From the NCBI GenBank assembly GCA_028274465.1, contig CM051455.1, positions 111,722,261-111,786,260 of the forward strand: 64,000 nucleotides of DNA, in the 5' to 3' direction. Below are positions 34,032-46,344 of the stretch, piece by piece. Below the pieces are notes generated by a model. The model searched no databases. It was not told where the DNA came from and saw nothing but the letters and a program-made list of their open reading frames with translations. Position 1 is the first letter of the stretch; each line of letters starts with the position of its first letter. A program made the translations under genes and the position numbers. The DNA comes from Plantago ovata. Its lineage: Eukaryota > Streptophyta > Magnoliopsida > Lamiales > Plantaginaceae.

Positions 34032-34049
34032 TGGCGCCGTTGCCGGGGA
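34032..34049 (+). other. primer binding site, tRNA-Asp type (F)
   Basis: TGGCGCCGTTGCCGGGGA, three bases after the LTR. Confidence 0.85.
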
Positions 34050-34197
34050 CTATACTCCTTTTTTCTGTTTAATTTGTTTATATTTACAGCTTTAGATTCC
34101 TAATTCTATTAGTTTTAGTTTTCCTTTTTAATCTCTCTCTAATACTGTTTTCCTAGTTTGTTTCTAATCACCTTTCCTAGTCTGTTACAGATAGTGT

Positions 34198-36349
34198 ATG
34201 CCGCATACACGTTCTGCAGGTACACCGCTTGCTGATTCAATTGCTGAGATCGACAGAGTCTACCACCAAAGAAGGCGACTACTTGAAAGGCGCGCACTAG
34301 AGGAAATAGAGGAAACCGATTTCTCTGAGTCTCTACTTAGTCTCTTCAAGGAAATCGACGGAATGGCAGAAGCTAGACCACTGAAGGCATGGGTACAACC
34401 CACCAAAGATCGTATGAGGGGACCGGCGATAGTTCTTTCGTCTGCAACCCGAGATCTGGAGATCAAGAACCACGCATTCCAACAACTTCCGAGGTTCTAT
34501 GGCTTATCCAGGGAAGATGTGATGGGGTACTTGCACGATATCGATGATTTCATCAATCAACTCCCACGACCCGGAGCTGACATAACAACGGATGAGTTGA
34601 GGATGAAGGTTTTTGCTATGGGACTTGGCAACAGAGCCAAGTCATGGCTGAGTTCTCTTCCAGCAGGCTCGCTGGACACTTGGAAAAGGTTTTTTCAGCT
34701 TTCATGGAGAAATACTTCCCTCACACCTTGACTACCGCGCTTGAGGCGCAAATCACTGGATTCAAGCAGGACTATGATGAGACCATCTACACCGCATTCG
34801 AGAGATTCCAAGATCTCACGAACAAGTGCCCTCACCATGGTTTTGAACTTTCCGACCTAGTCCAACACTTCTACAATGGACTAACCTTCGAAAACCAACA
34901 AGTGGTGGATTTCCAATGCCGAGGCAATATTTGGGAGGAAACCGCAGAAGCCGTCTGGGCAGTTTTCGAAAGGCTTGCTAAGGGTTCGCAGTTCAAGGAC
35001 CCAAGAGCAATGGTTAGGAGACGTGGACCTGAAGCTCCACCGACTCAAGAAGCCCCTATGTACGGGGGAATGGGGATCAATTCGAGTGCTTTACCAACGA
35101 ATTGAAGCAAGTCCTCAAGAGCGCCACCGGAACAACTGTCTCGAACGAAGTATGCCGAATATGCAAGAACTATGGGCATGGGGCTCATATGTGTAGATCG
35201 GAGCTGGCATACGATGATGGCAACTGGGCTCGAGGAGGTGAAGAAGAAGTCTTTGCTACGGAGTTTGGCACTCAAGAAGTTAGCTACGGACAAGACGGTA
35301 GGAATCCTCGAGGTGAATTTTGGAGAAGAGGATACCGTAACAATCAAGGATATGCACCGGCTAACCAAACTTATGGACCTAACCAAGACCGTAGTAGGCT
35401 AAACTATGGTAATGATCACTGCGAAAACCCCATTCCGAAAGAGCCACCGAAGTCGAAGTCGGCTCAACTGATGGAGAACTTACAGAAGATGGTTGATCAC
35501 ACACAGAGTTTTCTCAAACGTTATGAAGAAGATTTCGAGAAGACTAGGGCAAGGCTTGATAAGTTTGAAGAGAGCACTAGGCTTGCCCATCAAAAGATGC
35601 AAGAGTTGATCGACCGAGAAGCAAGTAGGGAACAAGGCAAACTGCCTAGCAGCACTGTGAAGTCGAATGCCATTACATTGGCTGGAGATGTACCTGACGA
35701 AATCACCATCAGGAAGGTTGTTAGGTGTGAGTGTTGCATGAAGGAAGAACTTCTACAGGCTGAGGAAGAAGAGAAGGACCTCGGTTCTGACACAAGTGAT
35801 GAAGAGCAGGAAGAACTCGAACCACTCCCTAAAAGTTTCGATGTTAAGGTAGGGATTGGTGAGCTTGAAGATGTCCATGCCACACTAGACACGGGATCCT
35901 ACTCGAACATAATTTCTTTGAATGTGTTTGAAAAGAGCAACATCGGAAAACTATCTGAGCAAAGGGCTATTGTGCAACTGGCGGATGGATCCTTTATGAG
36001 ACCCGAGGGCGTTGTGAAAAATGTGTTGGTCAAGATTGGTGAAGCATCTATATACACCAATTTCGTAGTTATGCCGACATCTGCACCTGGGACGGGGGAT
36101 GTCATACTCTTAGGGCAAACATTCTTGACTAAACTACGCTCAGTGATGGATATCTACCAAAGAACTTGCACCATCGAAGTGAATGGCAAGCAACACGTGT
36201 TGCAAGCCATACCTGATCCACCTGAACCGCCAGATATTACTACTCACTACTGTGGTCTTGCAGCCTATATTCTTTCTTATTCACAGGTTCATGGCATGGA
36301 AAGGAGATCAATGAAGGGGAAGCCTAGTACCTGCAAAAAGAAGAGATAG
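34198..36349 (+). pseudogene. gag-pro: F gag-protease with two frameshifts
   Basis: Same protein as in B and over most of its length nearly identical. A one-base loss near 34684 (after SLPAGSLDTW) and another near 35060 (after EAPPTQEAPMY) move it through all three frames; the last part is open from about 35070 to TAG at 36347. Landmarks: gag core, zinc knuckle CRICKNYGHGAHMC, LDTGSYSNIISLNVFEK protease core, DVILLGQTF. The two positions that are stops in B are sense codons here, so B and F were inactivated independently. Confidence 0.88.
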
Positions 36350-39300
36350 GCGCAGACAGGAGTCGAGTCAAAGACTTTAAACAATGACGCTATCTGGGAG
36401 GCAACCCGGAATTTTTATCGCTTTCTTTACTGCTTTTCTGCATGCTTTCATTCTTGAACTATTTGCCTCTCATATGCGACTTTGTTCATGTCTGTGTCGT
36501 ATATGCTTATGTTTGAGTGAGATTTTTCGAGTGGTTTTTTGAAAAAATTGGTTTCGGGGATTAAAACCGCATTTTCTGACGACGGGAACCGTCTCCCCGC
36601 ATTGGGGAGCACGGGGCAAACCGCCCCACGGTCCCAGAACTTCAAAAACGCGGATTTCATCCCCAAAACCTTATTTTCTTCATTCTTCTTCATCCATACT
36701 CCCAAAAAACCCGAAAAGTGCGATTTTACTTCTAAATCTTCGTAACTTCTTCAATTCTTGACCAAATTGAGTGTTCTTTAGCTTAATTCGAAGCCTTACA
36801 TGATCTATCATCCTATCCGAACAGATTTCATCCTAATTCGTTAGATTTGCAAATCTGAGGTATCATCCTTAGAACCCTAATTTTCGAATTTGGGTGTTTT
36901 CTATTTTGAGCTTCAATTATGCTTATTTGATGCATGGGTATGTTGTTTGTATGATTAGACATGTTATTTACTATCAATTGCATGCTCAATTTTGCTTGGA
37001 TTGTTGATTTGGGAATTTTGCTGCTAGATGATATATCTTGTTCTGCAATATGTCTTTATCTTTGATGTCTTGCATATGATTGTGTTTATTGACGTAATGT
37101 TGGTAGATTTGACGATAGAATGCTTAATTGGTGATTATGAGGATTTATGATGATTGGATTTTTCGCTGCTATGGTATGAATTGAGCCTTGTTATCAAGGA
37201 TATTGGTTGTCTAGTAAAAGCATGATGTGATGTATCGCATGTAGTAGTTACGTTGGTATGTTGCATGATGAAGAAGCTAGGCTAGACATTGCGGTTTGGG
37301 GAGTTCGATTGTTGATTTTATCACTTGTGTGTTTCGCTTTTACACTAGTATGTACTTGAGTCAGTTTTGTGTCATACGAGGTGCTAACAGCTGTTTGTAG
37401 GTACCATACCAAGGGAAGGGAGCATTCCCGTATGATTGCTTTGAAGAACCATGTCAAGAAAGGTGATCTCGCTAGATGTGCGTTCGAGCCAAGGGGTTTT
37501 GCAACAACGTCGTGGATTATCCAAGAGGAGGAGCTAGAGTACACCTCGAGTAAGGACTCCGATGCCTATTCATGCACCACGGAAGGGACATAAACCATTA
37601 TTACGTCATCACTCCATCACGAGGACTGCAGAGTTCGAGTGAACTGGAAGGCACCGGGACATTCTCGTCGCGACGGATTCAATCTTGAGTTCGCAGTTGC
37701 TAGAAGGTTCCGAAGCGCTAGCTTGGTTCCAAAACATAATGACATGGGTACTCAGCACCTTGTTGGGGTGCCCCTTGCCTGTCTCTAAAAGGAGCATAAC
37801 ATTGATATTGGGAGCATCAACTGCAGAGAATGTGGTCGACATTGGAAAACATGGAAGACAACCTCTGAATACCCGAGCAGCTTGCTGTAACCTCCTTGGG
37901 GTGTAAAACGCTGGAGAGGGAGGACCTGATACCACTTGCCTTTCCCCTTCAACAGTTCTCAAGCTATTGGAGAGATACCGGGTGGAAGATTCCTTAACAG
38001 AGGCGGCCAATCTTGAAGATTCACTGCAACTCTACTAGTGAGGATGTGCGTGACAGTAGTGACAATGAAGGCCATACGGGCAATGATGATACTAACTGAG
38101 TAGTTGCTCCTATACGACCCATAATTGAAACTACCGCGTCTAACTGAAGACCTGATGACTCCCTATAAAGCTCCCGGAGGAGGCCCAATAACTCAAGAGC
38201 AGCATACTCAGCCGACCGAGGCCAAACCATTGGGTAACATCTAGTATCACATCTTATTTCCTCATTTTCTTACTGCTAGGGACTAGCGTTAATTTCATGA
38301 GGGGGGATGGGATTTAAGTGATCTGATGTTGTTAGTTTGGAGCTTAGTATTGGTAGGATGAGTATAGCACCTCACATGCTTCGTCCGTCTGCATTTTCAT
38401 TTGCACGTTTACTGCTTTCTTAGATTTTTTAGGTTGCATTCACTATATTCATCCTAGGATAGTCTTGCATGTTTTATATGGAGTTTATTGCCGAATTTTT
38501 TGAACTTTTTTATTGGGTAGATCAACTAACTATGCCATTAATCGTATGCTTCATCTCTATGAATTTGTTTGAGGTTTTTCTCGCTTGGCTTGTCACATTT
38601 ATGTATTGCACTTAGTTAAGCTTGGTAGTCTCGACATCACTTAGTGGTGTTTTCTCTACTGCGGTTCACGAAGGCCTTTATAATAGGATGATGCATGTTA
38701 GGGTCTTATGGCTGTTTTCCCGAGTAATTATGTACCTAAGAGGCAACAAGTCTTCACCATGCTTTGAGATTGCTAAATGCCTAGGAAGGAGGTAGTGTGA
38801 GGTTGTGTGATCCTTTGTTTATAACCTATTTTCCGAATAGGTTTGGGGAGGGGGTTACACCATCATAGACTTGTTTCTGTTTTTCATTTTCGTATCGTGA
38901 GTTTATTTTTCTTTTCGTAAATTGTTTACTCCAACCTATTCTTTCGAATAGGTTTGGGGAAGTCGTGTGCGTTTTTGTTCTCTTTGTTCTGCTACTGCTG
39001 GCTAGAAAAATCGAAAAAAGAAAAGAAAAATTCCAGAAAAAAAAAGAGAAAAAGAAAAAAAGAATCTGGAAAGAAAAAAAAAAAAGGAAAGAACCCAAAA
39101 AAAGCAAAGAAGGGTCAAAAAAGAAAGCCAAATAGCAGTTTAGCAAAGTGTTGAGTCTTTTCCATTTTGTAATGTTCGTAATTGTGTTTTTCTTTTTGTC
39201 TTGAGTGTCATCTGTTCTGACCACCCTCGTCCTGCCATTCAGGAAGTGGGATAGCTTAAGACTTACTTGAGAGATGGTAGAATAGGGGAGAGTTATCTTT

Positions 39301-39646
39301 TATAGGGAAACCCTCCTTCGTTTGATGAGAGCCAGTATGGTCGACCTCTTTTGAGGAAAGTCTTACACATGGTGAACAGCAGTAAGTCCTCAGTTCATAG
39401 GCACGGGGCAACCATTGTATCTTAGCAATGCTCATTACCGTCGTCACTGACTAGGTCCAGGTGAGAATGTTACGAGAGACTAATTTTGTCTTGAATAGTG
39501 CTTATGTGGATGTGTATAAGTCAATCGAGGTATTCTTCAACCTATATTCATGCTTTGATTTATATTGTTTTTGTTCATACGTTATTGATAGATTCAGTTA
39601 GATGTTCATTTATTTGCATGTAACTCCATTTGTGTCTGCATGTTTT
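36350..39646 (+). mobile_element. F 3' region
   Basis: Collinear with 6827-10140 of B: AGGCAA hairpin (36393-36410), GC island (36593-36627: CTCCCC/GGGGAG and GGGGCA-AAC-CGCCCC), leader-like C/T-rich tract, a middle part with short unrelated open stretches, hairpins at 38823-38843 (one base lost) and 38933-38954, and an A-rich tract (39005-39110). No gene recognised. Confidence 0.78.
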
Positions 39647-39746
39647 NNNNNNNNNNNNNNNNNNNNNNNNNNNNNNNNNNNNNNNNNNNNNNNNNNNNNN
39701 NNNNNNNNNNNNNNNNNNNNNNNNNNNNNNNNNNNNNNNNNNNNNN
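39647..39746. other. assembly gap (100 N)
   Basis: Separates the F 3' region from the C post-pol ORF. The F 3' LTR and its host flank are presumably missing here. Confidence 0.95.
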
Positions 39747-39773
39747 GTTGATTTTCTACAGAGTTTCATTGTG

Positions 39774-40878
39774 TTACACTACAAAAAAAGTTTCATCTCT
39801 TAAGTTGCTGATGGGTAACATCTGCAGCTGTTTGTTATAACCTTTCTTGCTGGCTTGTGCTGACAACATTGCAGTTGTTGTCTTCTTGGTTTTCTTTCCA
39901 GCAATCTTAGGTACATTCTGCTTGTAGAAAGATCTTCCCACATTGCACACAGATTTCTTGATTGGCAATGGGTTTCTTAGCTGAATCCTGAAATGTTCAA
40001 GGATATAGCATATCTTGATTCCATACATAACTGGAAAGGAAGGTGAGGGAGACCTTGTTGTCTTCTACCTTTACCTTAAACTTAGTAACACAATCACAAA
40101 GCCTGTTGAAAATGTACTTAGCCCAGTTAAGTTCCGATTTATTTCATAGATATGCATCAGCAATGGCCATCTTCTCAGGCCTACTTGGTCAATTCCTCCA
40201 ACTTGGGAGTCAAGAACTTTAATCCGTAGCAGAGCTACTAGACCAAGTGAATGGCAGAGATGCTTTCTCTTAACGTGCTTTGTCCAAGTCACGGGAGCTA
40301 TCTCGCCTTTCTTCATTTTTGCATTTCTGACGTCACTGTAGAAAGCTTCAATTTCTTCGTCAGAAGCAGTGACGTCATCTTCAGTTCCAGTGGTTGGAAT
40401 CTGAAAAATCTCCGCTAAATCAGTCCATTTCAGGACGATTTGCGTGTTCTGAACATAAGTAAGGATCACTTTTTCAGTGACTCCATTACTGTCTGTAAGG
40501 GACTGGATTTCTGCATTGTTGTAGAACTCCATTATCAATCATGCTCACTTGCTTAGTGCGAGCAGAGATAAAGTTCATGAGGCCTTGCTGCTTGATGAAC
40601 TCAAGCGCCTCTTCATTTTGGTCATCAAGTTCTTGTTCATAAAAGTACCTAATGTACTTTTCTTTTGCAAACCCTCCCCATTGCATCAACATCTCACACT
40701 TTGCAGTGTCAAGATATGACGGAGGCATAGGTTTTTCAGTGATTCGGTCGTTTTTCAACACAACTTTCGCTGTGTTTTGGGTCAGAGAAGTCACCGGAGC
40801 AGTCACCGGAGCAATGCGTGTTTCAGCACTGTCAACCTTGACGATTTGAGGACTTAGAGACTGTCTCTTGGGAGCCAT
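39774..40878 (-). pseudogene. C post-pol ORF, upstream part
   Basis: ATG at 40878 (MAPKRQSLSPQIVKVDSAET) opens the ORF, followed by KCEMLMQWGGFAKEKYIRYF and a Gln/Asn-containing helical stretch. Frameshifts near 40510, 40200 and 40050 break it; the last readable piece has KKTTTAMLSAQASKKGYNK. Position after pol and lack of similarity to Gag or Pol make it the equivalent of the SIRE env-like ORF. I see no signal peptide or membrane helix in the part visible. Role unknown. Confidence 0.65.
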
Positions 40879-41884
40879 TTCTTATATAGAGCAAGAAATT
40901 GTACGAAAAGAGATAGTTTGCTTTTGACGGAGGTACAGTAGTTTCAGGCTAGAAATTGCAGAGAAAGGAAATGTGAGTTAAAGAATTTTGTCATTTCTCT
41001 AACTCCTTCTTTTATAGTGTCTCTGGTGTGTGAGAAACTCAATCGATTTGAGTTCTCAGCAAGGGTAAAACAGAGAAACACTGGAGATAGTGGAGCCTTT
41101 GCATTGAATGCGTAGTGGCCCACTAACTAAAAACCGTCAGAGCACTCTCTCTCTTTGTTTGTTAGCCGTTAGATTAATAACTCCTTTTAATCAATGGCCA
41201 CGATTGAATTTCATGTCATGATTTATTGCGAGTTTATCTGTGCCAGCTTAACGTCACAAATTGATTTTACCGAGTAATAAGGGATAGATTGCTTGCTGAA
41301 ATAGACAAGAATCTTTTCAGCGAGTTTGAATTAACAATCTAGATACTTGCTGAAAGTTCCCCCTTACTTAGATATCTCATATTTTCTAAGTTTAAAAGAT
41401 ATTTCTGATTTCCCGTATCAGTAAATTCTTTTGTTACTTGAGACATCCTTTGGTAAAATCTGAGAGATGAGTTTTGCTCTTTTCTGAATTCCCGTTTCAG
41501 AAAAATTCCTTTGATACTTGAATACCTGTTTCAGTATCTTTTGATTGTGAAGTACCCGTCTCAGCAATCCTTAAGTTCTTTCACTTACTGAGTTCCTGTC
41601 TCAGCAAGTGATCAAGTTTCCTAACAAATACCTGTTTTGAAGGAATTACTTGTTGAATGCCTGTTTCAGCAATCATGTTGTGACTTATCATTTCTTAGAA
41701 GAAATCAGTGACTTGGTCTTTTGGACAGGAATACTTGGCTTGCTGAATACCTGTTTCAGCATTCTGCCAAGTGTATCTTTATTGAGGTAGTTCAATCAAT
41801 CCAAGGTTATACCTTAGCATTGCGAACCTATTATCCGGTAGGGGCTGGTAAAGATGTCAGCAAGCTGATCTTCAGTACCTACTT
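40879..41884 (-). mobile_element. C spacer between pol and post-pol ORF
   Basis: About 1 kb without a gene. The half next to the post-pol ORF is ordinary AT-rich DNA and would contain its leader. The half next to pol (41400-41775) is a dense array of hairpins sharing a loop motif, annotated separately. Confidence 0.75.
41402..41772. repeat. hairpin array with constant 7-nt loop and covarying stems
   Basis: At least six hairpins, plus-strand loops TTCCCGT, TACCTGT, (A)GTACCCGTC, TTCCTGT, TGCCTGT, TACCTGT. Stems: TTTTCTGAA/TTCAGAAAA (41480-41504, 9 bp perfect); GATACTTGAA/TTCAGTATC (41513-41538, one bulge); GATTGTGA/TCAGCAATC (41543-41569); CACTTACTGAG/CTCAGCAAGTG (41582-41610, one mismatch); TTGTTGAA/TTCAGCAA (41650-41672); TGCTGAA/TTCAGCA inside CTTGGC/GCCAAG (41734-41771). 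A weaker one lies at 41402-41425. The inner CTGAA/TTCAG is shared, the outer stem differs each time but stays complementary. Confidence 0.82.
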
Positions 41885-44800
41885 TCACAACCTCAATATC
41901 ACCTTTTTCCACATGATCTCTAATGAAATGATGTCTATATCAATGTGCTTGGTCCTAGAGTGAAACTTAGGATTTTGCGTAATTGCAATAGCACTTGTAT
42001 TATCACAAAAGATTGGTGTTTTCTTTGCAGAAATACCATAATCTCTTAATTGTTGCTGAATCCATAGGATTTGAGCTGTGCAACAACCAGCTGCAATGTA
42101 TTCAGATTCAGTAGATGAATTGGCGACACAGTTTGCTTCTTGCTGAACCATGATATTAATCTAGTACCCAAAAACTGACAAGTTCCAGAGGTACTTTTTC
42201 TATCAAGAGTTGATCCACCATGATCAGCATCAGAATAGCCAACCAATTCAAGTCCAGAATCTTTTGGATACCATAATCCAACATTGACTGTACCTTTAAC
42301 ATATTTCAGTATTTTAATTGCCTTTTTGTAGTGTGATTCTCTTGGATCCGATTGGAATCTTGCACACACACAAACAGCATACTAAATGTCAGGTCTACTT
42401 GCTGTTAAATACAACAAGGAACCAATGAGCTTCCTATACTTGTGTTCTTCAACACTTTTGTCCTCTTTAGTATAGCCCATTTTGGTACCAACACTCATAG
42501 GGATCTTTTCAGGTTTTTCATCCTCTTTGATCCTAAACTTTATGAGCATTTCTTTCGCATACTTTGCTTGATTTATGAATATTCCATCTTTGAGTTGCTT
42601 GACTTGCAACCCTAGGAAATAATTCAATTTTCCCATCATACTCATTTCAAACTTATTTGTCATGAGTTTGGCAAAATCATCACAAAGTTGCTTGTCCTTA
42701 GATCCAAAAATTATGTCATCCACATAAATTTGAACTAAGATTAATTTACCATCATGGTTCATGGTAAAAAGAGTTTTGTCAACTTCACCTTTCTTGAAAC
42801 CATTTTCCAGCAAGAACTTAGCTAAGGTATCATACCATGCTCTTGGTGCTTGCTTTAGACCATATACAGCTTTCTAAAGCTTATATACCATCTTGGTTTC
42901 TGAGGGAAGTTCAAAGCCAGGGGGTTGTTCTAGGTAGACTTCTTCAGCAAGTTCACCAATTAAGAATGCACTCTTAACATCCATTTGGTAAACAATGAAG
43001 TCATTGTGAGCAGCAAAGGCCAAGAAAAGCCTAATTGCATCCAATCTTGCAACTGGAGCGTAAGACTCATCATAGTGCAATCCTTCAATCTGACAGTAAC
43101 CTTGAGCAACTAAGCGTGCTTTGTTTCTTGTTACTTCACCAGACTCGCTCAGCTTGTTTCTGAACACCCACTTTGTACCAATAGCTTTCTTATTTTCAGC
43201 AAGTGGCACAAGTTTCCAGACTTTGTTTCTTTCAAATTGATCCAATTCTTCTTGCATTGCCTTTATCCATTCAGAATGCTTCAAAGCTTCTTCTATGGTT
43301 TTAGGTTCAATTTCTGAAACAAAGCAAGAGAATAAAGATTCTACTTCTACGACAGTTGCTTCTTCAGCAAGTCCTTGAGTAGCTTTGGATCTAGTCACTT
43401 GGCGTTTATTAATATCGCCAATCATATCCGTAGAGGGATGATCTCTAATCCATTTATTAACAGGTTTCCTGTTTGTTGGATCAGGATACGTTTGCTCATC
43501 AGCATGTGACTCTTCAGTATGTACTTGTTCAGTACTACTGGGAATTTGTGTCTCTGCTGAAATTTGATCGTCAGCAACTGCTTGCTCAGCATTGCTGGGT
43601 TGAGGTATTTCATCAGCAGGCACTGGAGATTGCGTAACTTCAGCAACTTCCGGAGCAACCGCATCTTTTGCTGGAAATTCTTTGTCGTGAACTATATTTA
43701 TCTTGTCATGACTCGGGGGAGGAGAATCATTGTCAGAATCATCATTTAGTTCAATTGACTTGATTTGCCTAGCATCAGATTCAGTTCTTTGCTCATGTAT
43801 GATTAGCTTTTTCATACATTCTGATATTTCTTCTTCAGCAGGCACACCTTGTGTCTTTTCGTAGAATACAACATGCACAGATTCTTCAATCTTTTGTGCC
43901 TTTTTGTTGTAAACTCTGTAAGCTTTACTATGCAAGGAGTAGCCAAGAAATATCGCTTCGTCTGCCTTTGGTTGAAATGTTCTTAGGTATTCTCTACTAT
44001 TGTTAAGAACGAAACACTTGCAACCAAATCCTCTTAGATGAGTGATGTTAGGAGGTCTTCCAACAAACAATTCATAAGGAGTTTTGTTGTATTCCTTAGT
44101 AATCAAACATCTATTCTGAGTATAGCAGGCGGTATTAATCGCTTCAACCCAGTAAGCCTCACTTATCTCAGTGTCAGCAAGCATTGTTCTTGCGGCTTCT
44201 TTCAGGGTACGATTCTTCCGTTCAACAACACCATTTTGCTGTGGTGTCCTTACTGAGGATAACTGATGTTGAATACCTTTGGAGGTACAATATTCAGTTA
44301 TGTACTGGTTTACAAACTCAGTACCATGGTCTGTCCTTATGACTCTTACCTTGTCATTTTTCATGACTTCAAGCTTATTCAGCAAGTTAGGTATTTCAGT
44401 CTTGGTTTCAGATTTGTGCTTGATGAATACTACCTAAGTGAATCTTGAATAGTCATCTACCACGACTAGACCATACTTCTTACCAGCATAGCTTGTTGAA
44501 GAAGATTCAAACAAGTCCATATGTAAGAGTTGTAAAGGTTTTGTAGTTGACGGTACTGCCTTGTTCTTGAAAGAAGATTTGGTTTGCTTTCCTTGCAGAC
44601 ATGCATTGCAAACACCATCCTTCTTAAAAGTAACCCTAGGTAATCCAACTACAAGTGCCTTTTTAGACAGCTTATTCAGCGTCTTGAAGTTTAGATGACT
44701 TGTTCGTTTATGCCATAACCATGCTTTTTCAGCAAGGCAATCATGATCTGAGACAAGGCATTTTTCAACGTTTGCTGAAGACCAAACAACAGTGTACAAG

Positions 44801-45162
44801 CCTCCTGATCTTCTTGCAATCATTATAACCTTTTTAGTCTCAAAATCTACAAGTTTACATTCATCACTTTTAATTTCGATGAAGTATCCTTTGTCAGCAA
44901 ATTGACTCATGCTGAAAAGGTTAAACTTAAGATTTTTGACATAAAGAACTCCAGAAATGGTTATGCATCCCAACTTCACATCACCATAGCCTTTTGTAGA
45001 TCCGGAGCCTCCACCAGCAAACCTTATTGTTGGACCTTTAGACCACCGTCTATAGTTTATAAGGTTATTCTTGTTGCCCGTCATGTGCTTTCCACAACCA
45101 CTATCAAAGTGCCAGATTGCATCGTTTGACTCCGTGGCTGCAGTATGCACAATCAAGAGCAA
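41885..45162 (-). pseudogene. pol: C pol: protease, integrase, RT and RNase H
   Basis: Copia order. Protease WHFDSGCGKHMTG with the DSG Asp at 45105; GAG-pre-integrase zinc motif (LWHKRTSHLNF, CNACLQGKQ); integrase with D near 44500 (HMDLF), D at 44331 (RTDHGTEF) and E 36 residues later (NGVVERKN); acidic linker; RT with [21 protein letters not shown] and YVDD at 42726; RNase H with YSDADHGGSTLDRKSTSG and SSTESEYIA. TAG codons at 44434-44436, 42874-42876 and 42382-42384 interrupt one frame, and a frameshift near 42140 breaks RNase H. The first TAG replaces Trp, since the fragment at 23088 has TGG. Confidence 0.92.
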
Positions 45163-45450
45163 ACAAGTTAATTATCCAATGATGGATGTCCATTAACATG
45201 TTCAAGAATGCGTCCAGTGGAAACCCAAGTCTGAAGTTTTTCAACTTTGACTTGTTTTCTACTTGCTGAGGAACTAGGTGGTTTTGAGCTGAAAGACTTT
45301 TGACTCGTGCTGGTCAAATCCACTTTCTGATGTGGTGTCTTGCTCTGTTGACCTTTTTGCTGAACATACTTTTCAGTAAGTTCTTTTCTAGCAAGGTTCC
45401 TTCTAGTCCTAGCATTGGGAGTCTTTTAGAACTCTTAGGCTTGGTTTTCT

Positions 45451-46335
45451 TCATCTCTTTGAAGTATCTTTGCTGACTTTGCTTATACTCATGAAAGAGT
45501 TGACTTTGCTTGGTTTGAAACCGAGTCCGCTCTTTGGAGAATGCTGAGCTTTAGCTTCAGCAACCTTACTTGATTCAGGTTTGTCAGCAAAGGACTTCTG
45601 ATTACTTTTGGTAATCTTGCCTTTAGACTTAACAACTTGCTTTTCAGCAATTTGTTTGGCGGAATGCTTCACGGCATTCTTTTTCTTTCCAGTTTGCTTC
45701 TCAGCAACCTGTTTTCCTTTTAAAGTCTTGTTACTTTGAGTAGCAACAGCGGGCTTTATGGTCATAGGTACTTGATTGCATGTTTCAGCAACCTTAGTTT
45801 GACCAAACTGATAGATTGCTGGTGGACTACTATCAGTAGCACGTACAAAGTAGATAGGTGATTTATCTTTTCTCAAGATTTCTGCGTTATCACCTTCACA
45901 CGTTGCTCCTAAACCTTCTTTCTGAGATGGATCTCTCAAATAAGAGTTTAGTTCAGTCAGCGTATTACTTGCTTCGACATAGGATTTGAAATTGATTTTC
46001 ATCTTTTTCATTTCTTGGATTTCAGCAAGTAACTTTAGAATTGAGGACTGATACTCTTCTAATTCTAATGCCATTTGAGAATTTTTCTCAGCAGCCTCAG
46101 CAATCAACTTCTTAAGACGCCTTATTTCAGCATCCTTTTATTCTATTTCTTCTTTCAGCAAAACATACTTTTCAGTAGTTTGCTTGGTCAGAGTTTCAGC
46201 AAGTTGAAGTTTTTCTTGCTGTTTGCTGAGAGTTTTCTCAAATCTTTCGATTTCTCCTTGAATCTTGTCAAGGACAATCTCGTCTTCACTTTCTGAATCT
46301 GAGTCAGAGGTAGGATTATTTACCTGACCGGCCAT
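45451..46335 (-). pseudogene. C gag C-terminal / linker, coiled coil
   Basis: Two open stretches (46335-46138 and 46107-45451) with an acidic start (SDSDSESEDEIVLDK), a heptad-rich helical part (FEKTLSKQQEKLQLAETLTK, then KNSQMALELEEYQSSILKLL), and a Lys/Ala-rich tail (KGKQVAEKQTGKKKNAVKH). A stop between them splits what was probably one coiled-coil protein, a feature I recall from SIRE Gag. 45163-45450 is a Lys-rich linker in other frames. Confidence 0.7.
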
Positions 46336-46344
46336 GAGGCAAAA

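Larger units (their letters stand above)
32765..39646 (+). mobile_element. element F: second gag-protease-only Athila-like element, 3' end lost at a gap
   Basis: Same plan and family as B: LTR (32765-34028), primer site, gag-protease (34198-36349), long 3' region. No RT or integrase. The 3' LTR is missing because the contig ends at 39647; indels relative to B become frequent after about 39200, as at the first gap. Confidence 0.88.

Noticed and set aside
37609-38010. Minus-strand 133-codon ORF in F with a GKGHPNKVLSTHVI segment
   Set aside because: In B the same frame is broken in several places. The faint likeness to the D second ORF is too weak to claim an inverted gene.
41402-41772. CRISPR-like array
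   Set aside because: Repeats are hairpins of uneven spacing in a plant retrotransposon; there are no constant repeats with unique spacers of fixed length.
42382-44436. All three pol stops in C are TAG: sign of recoding or of methylation-driven mutation
   Set aside because: Only one has a visible ancestral codon (TGG); other elements here have TGA and TAA as well.
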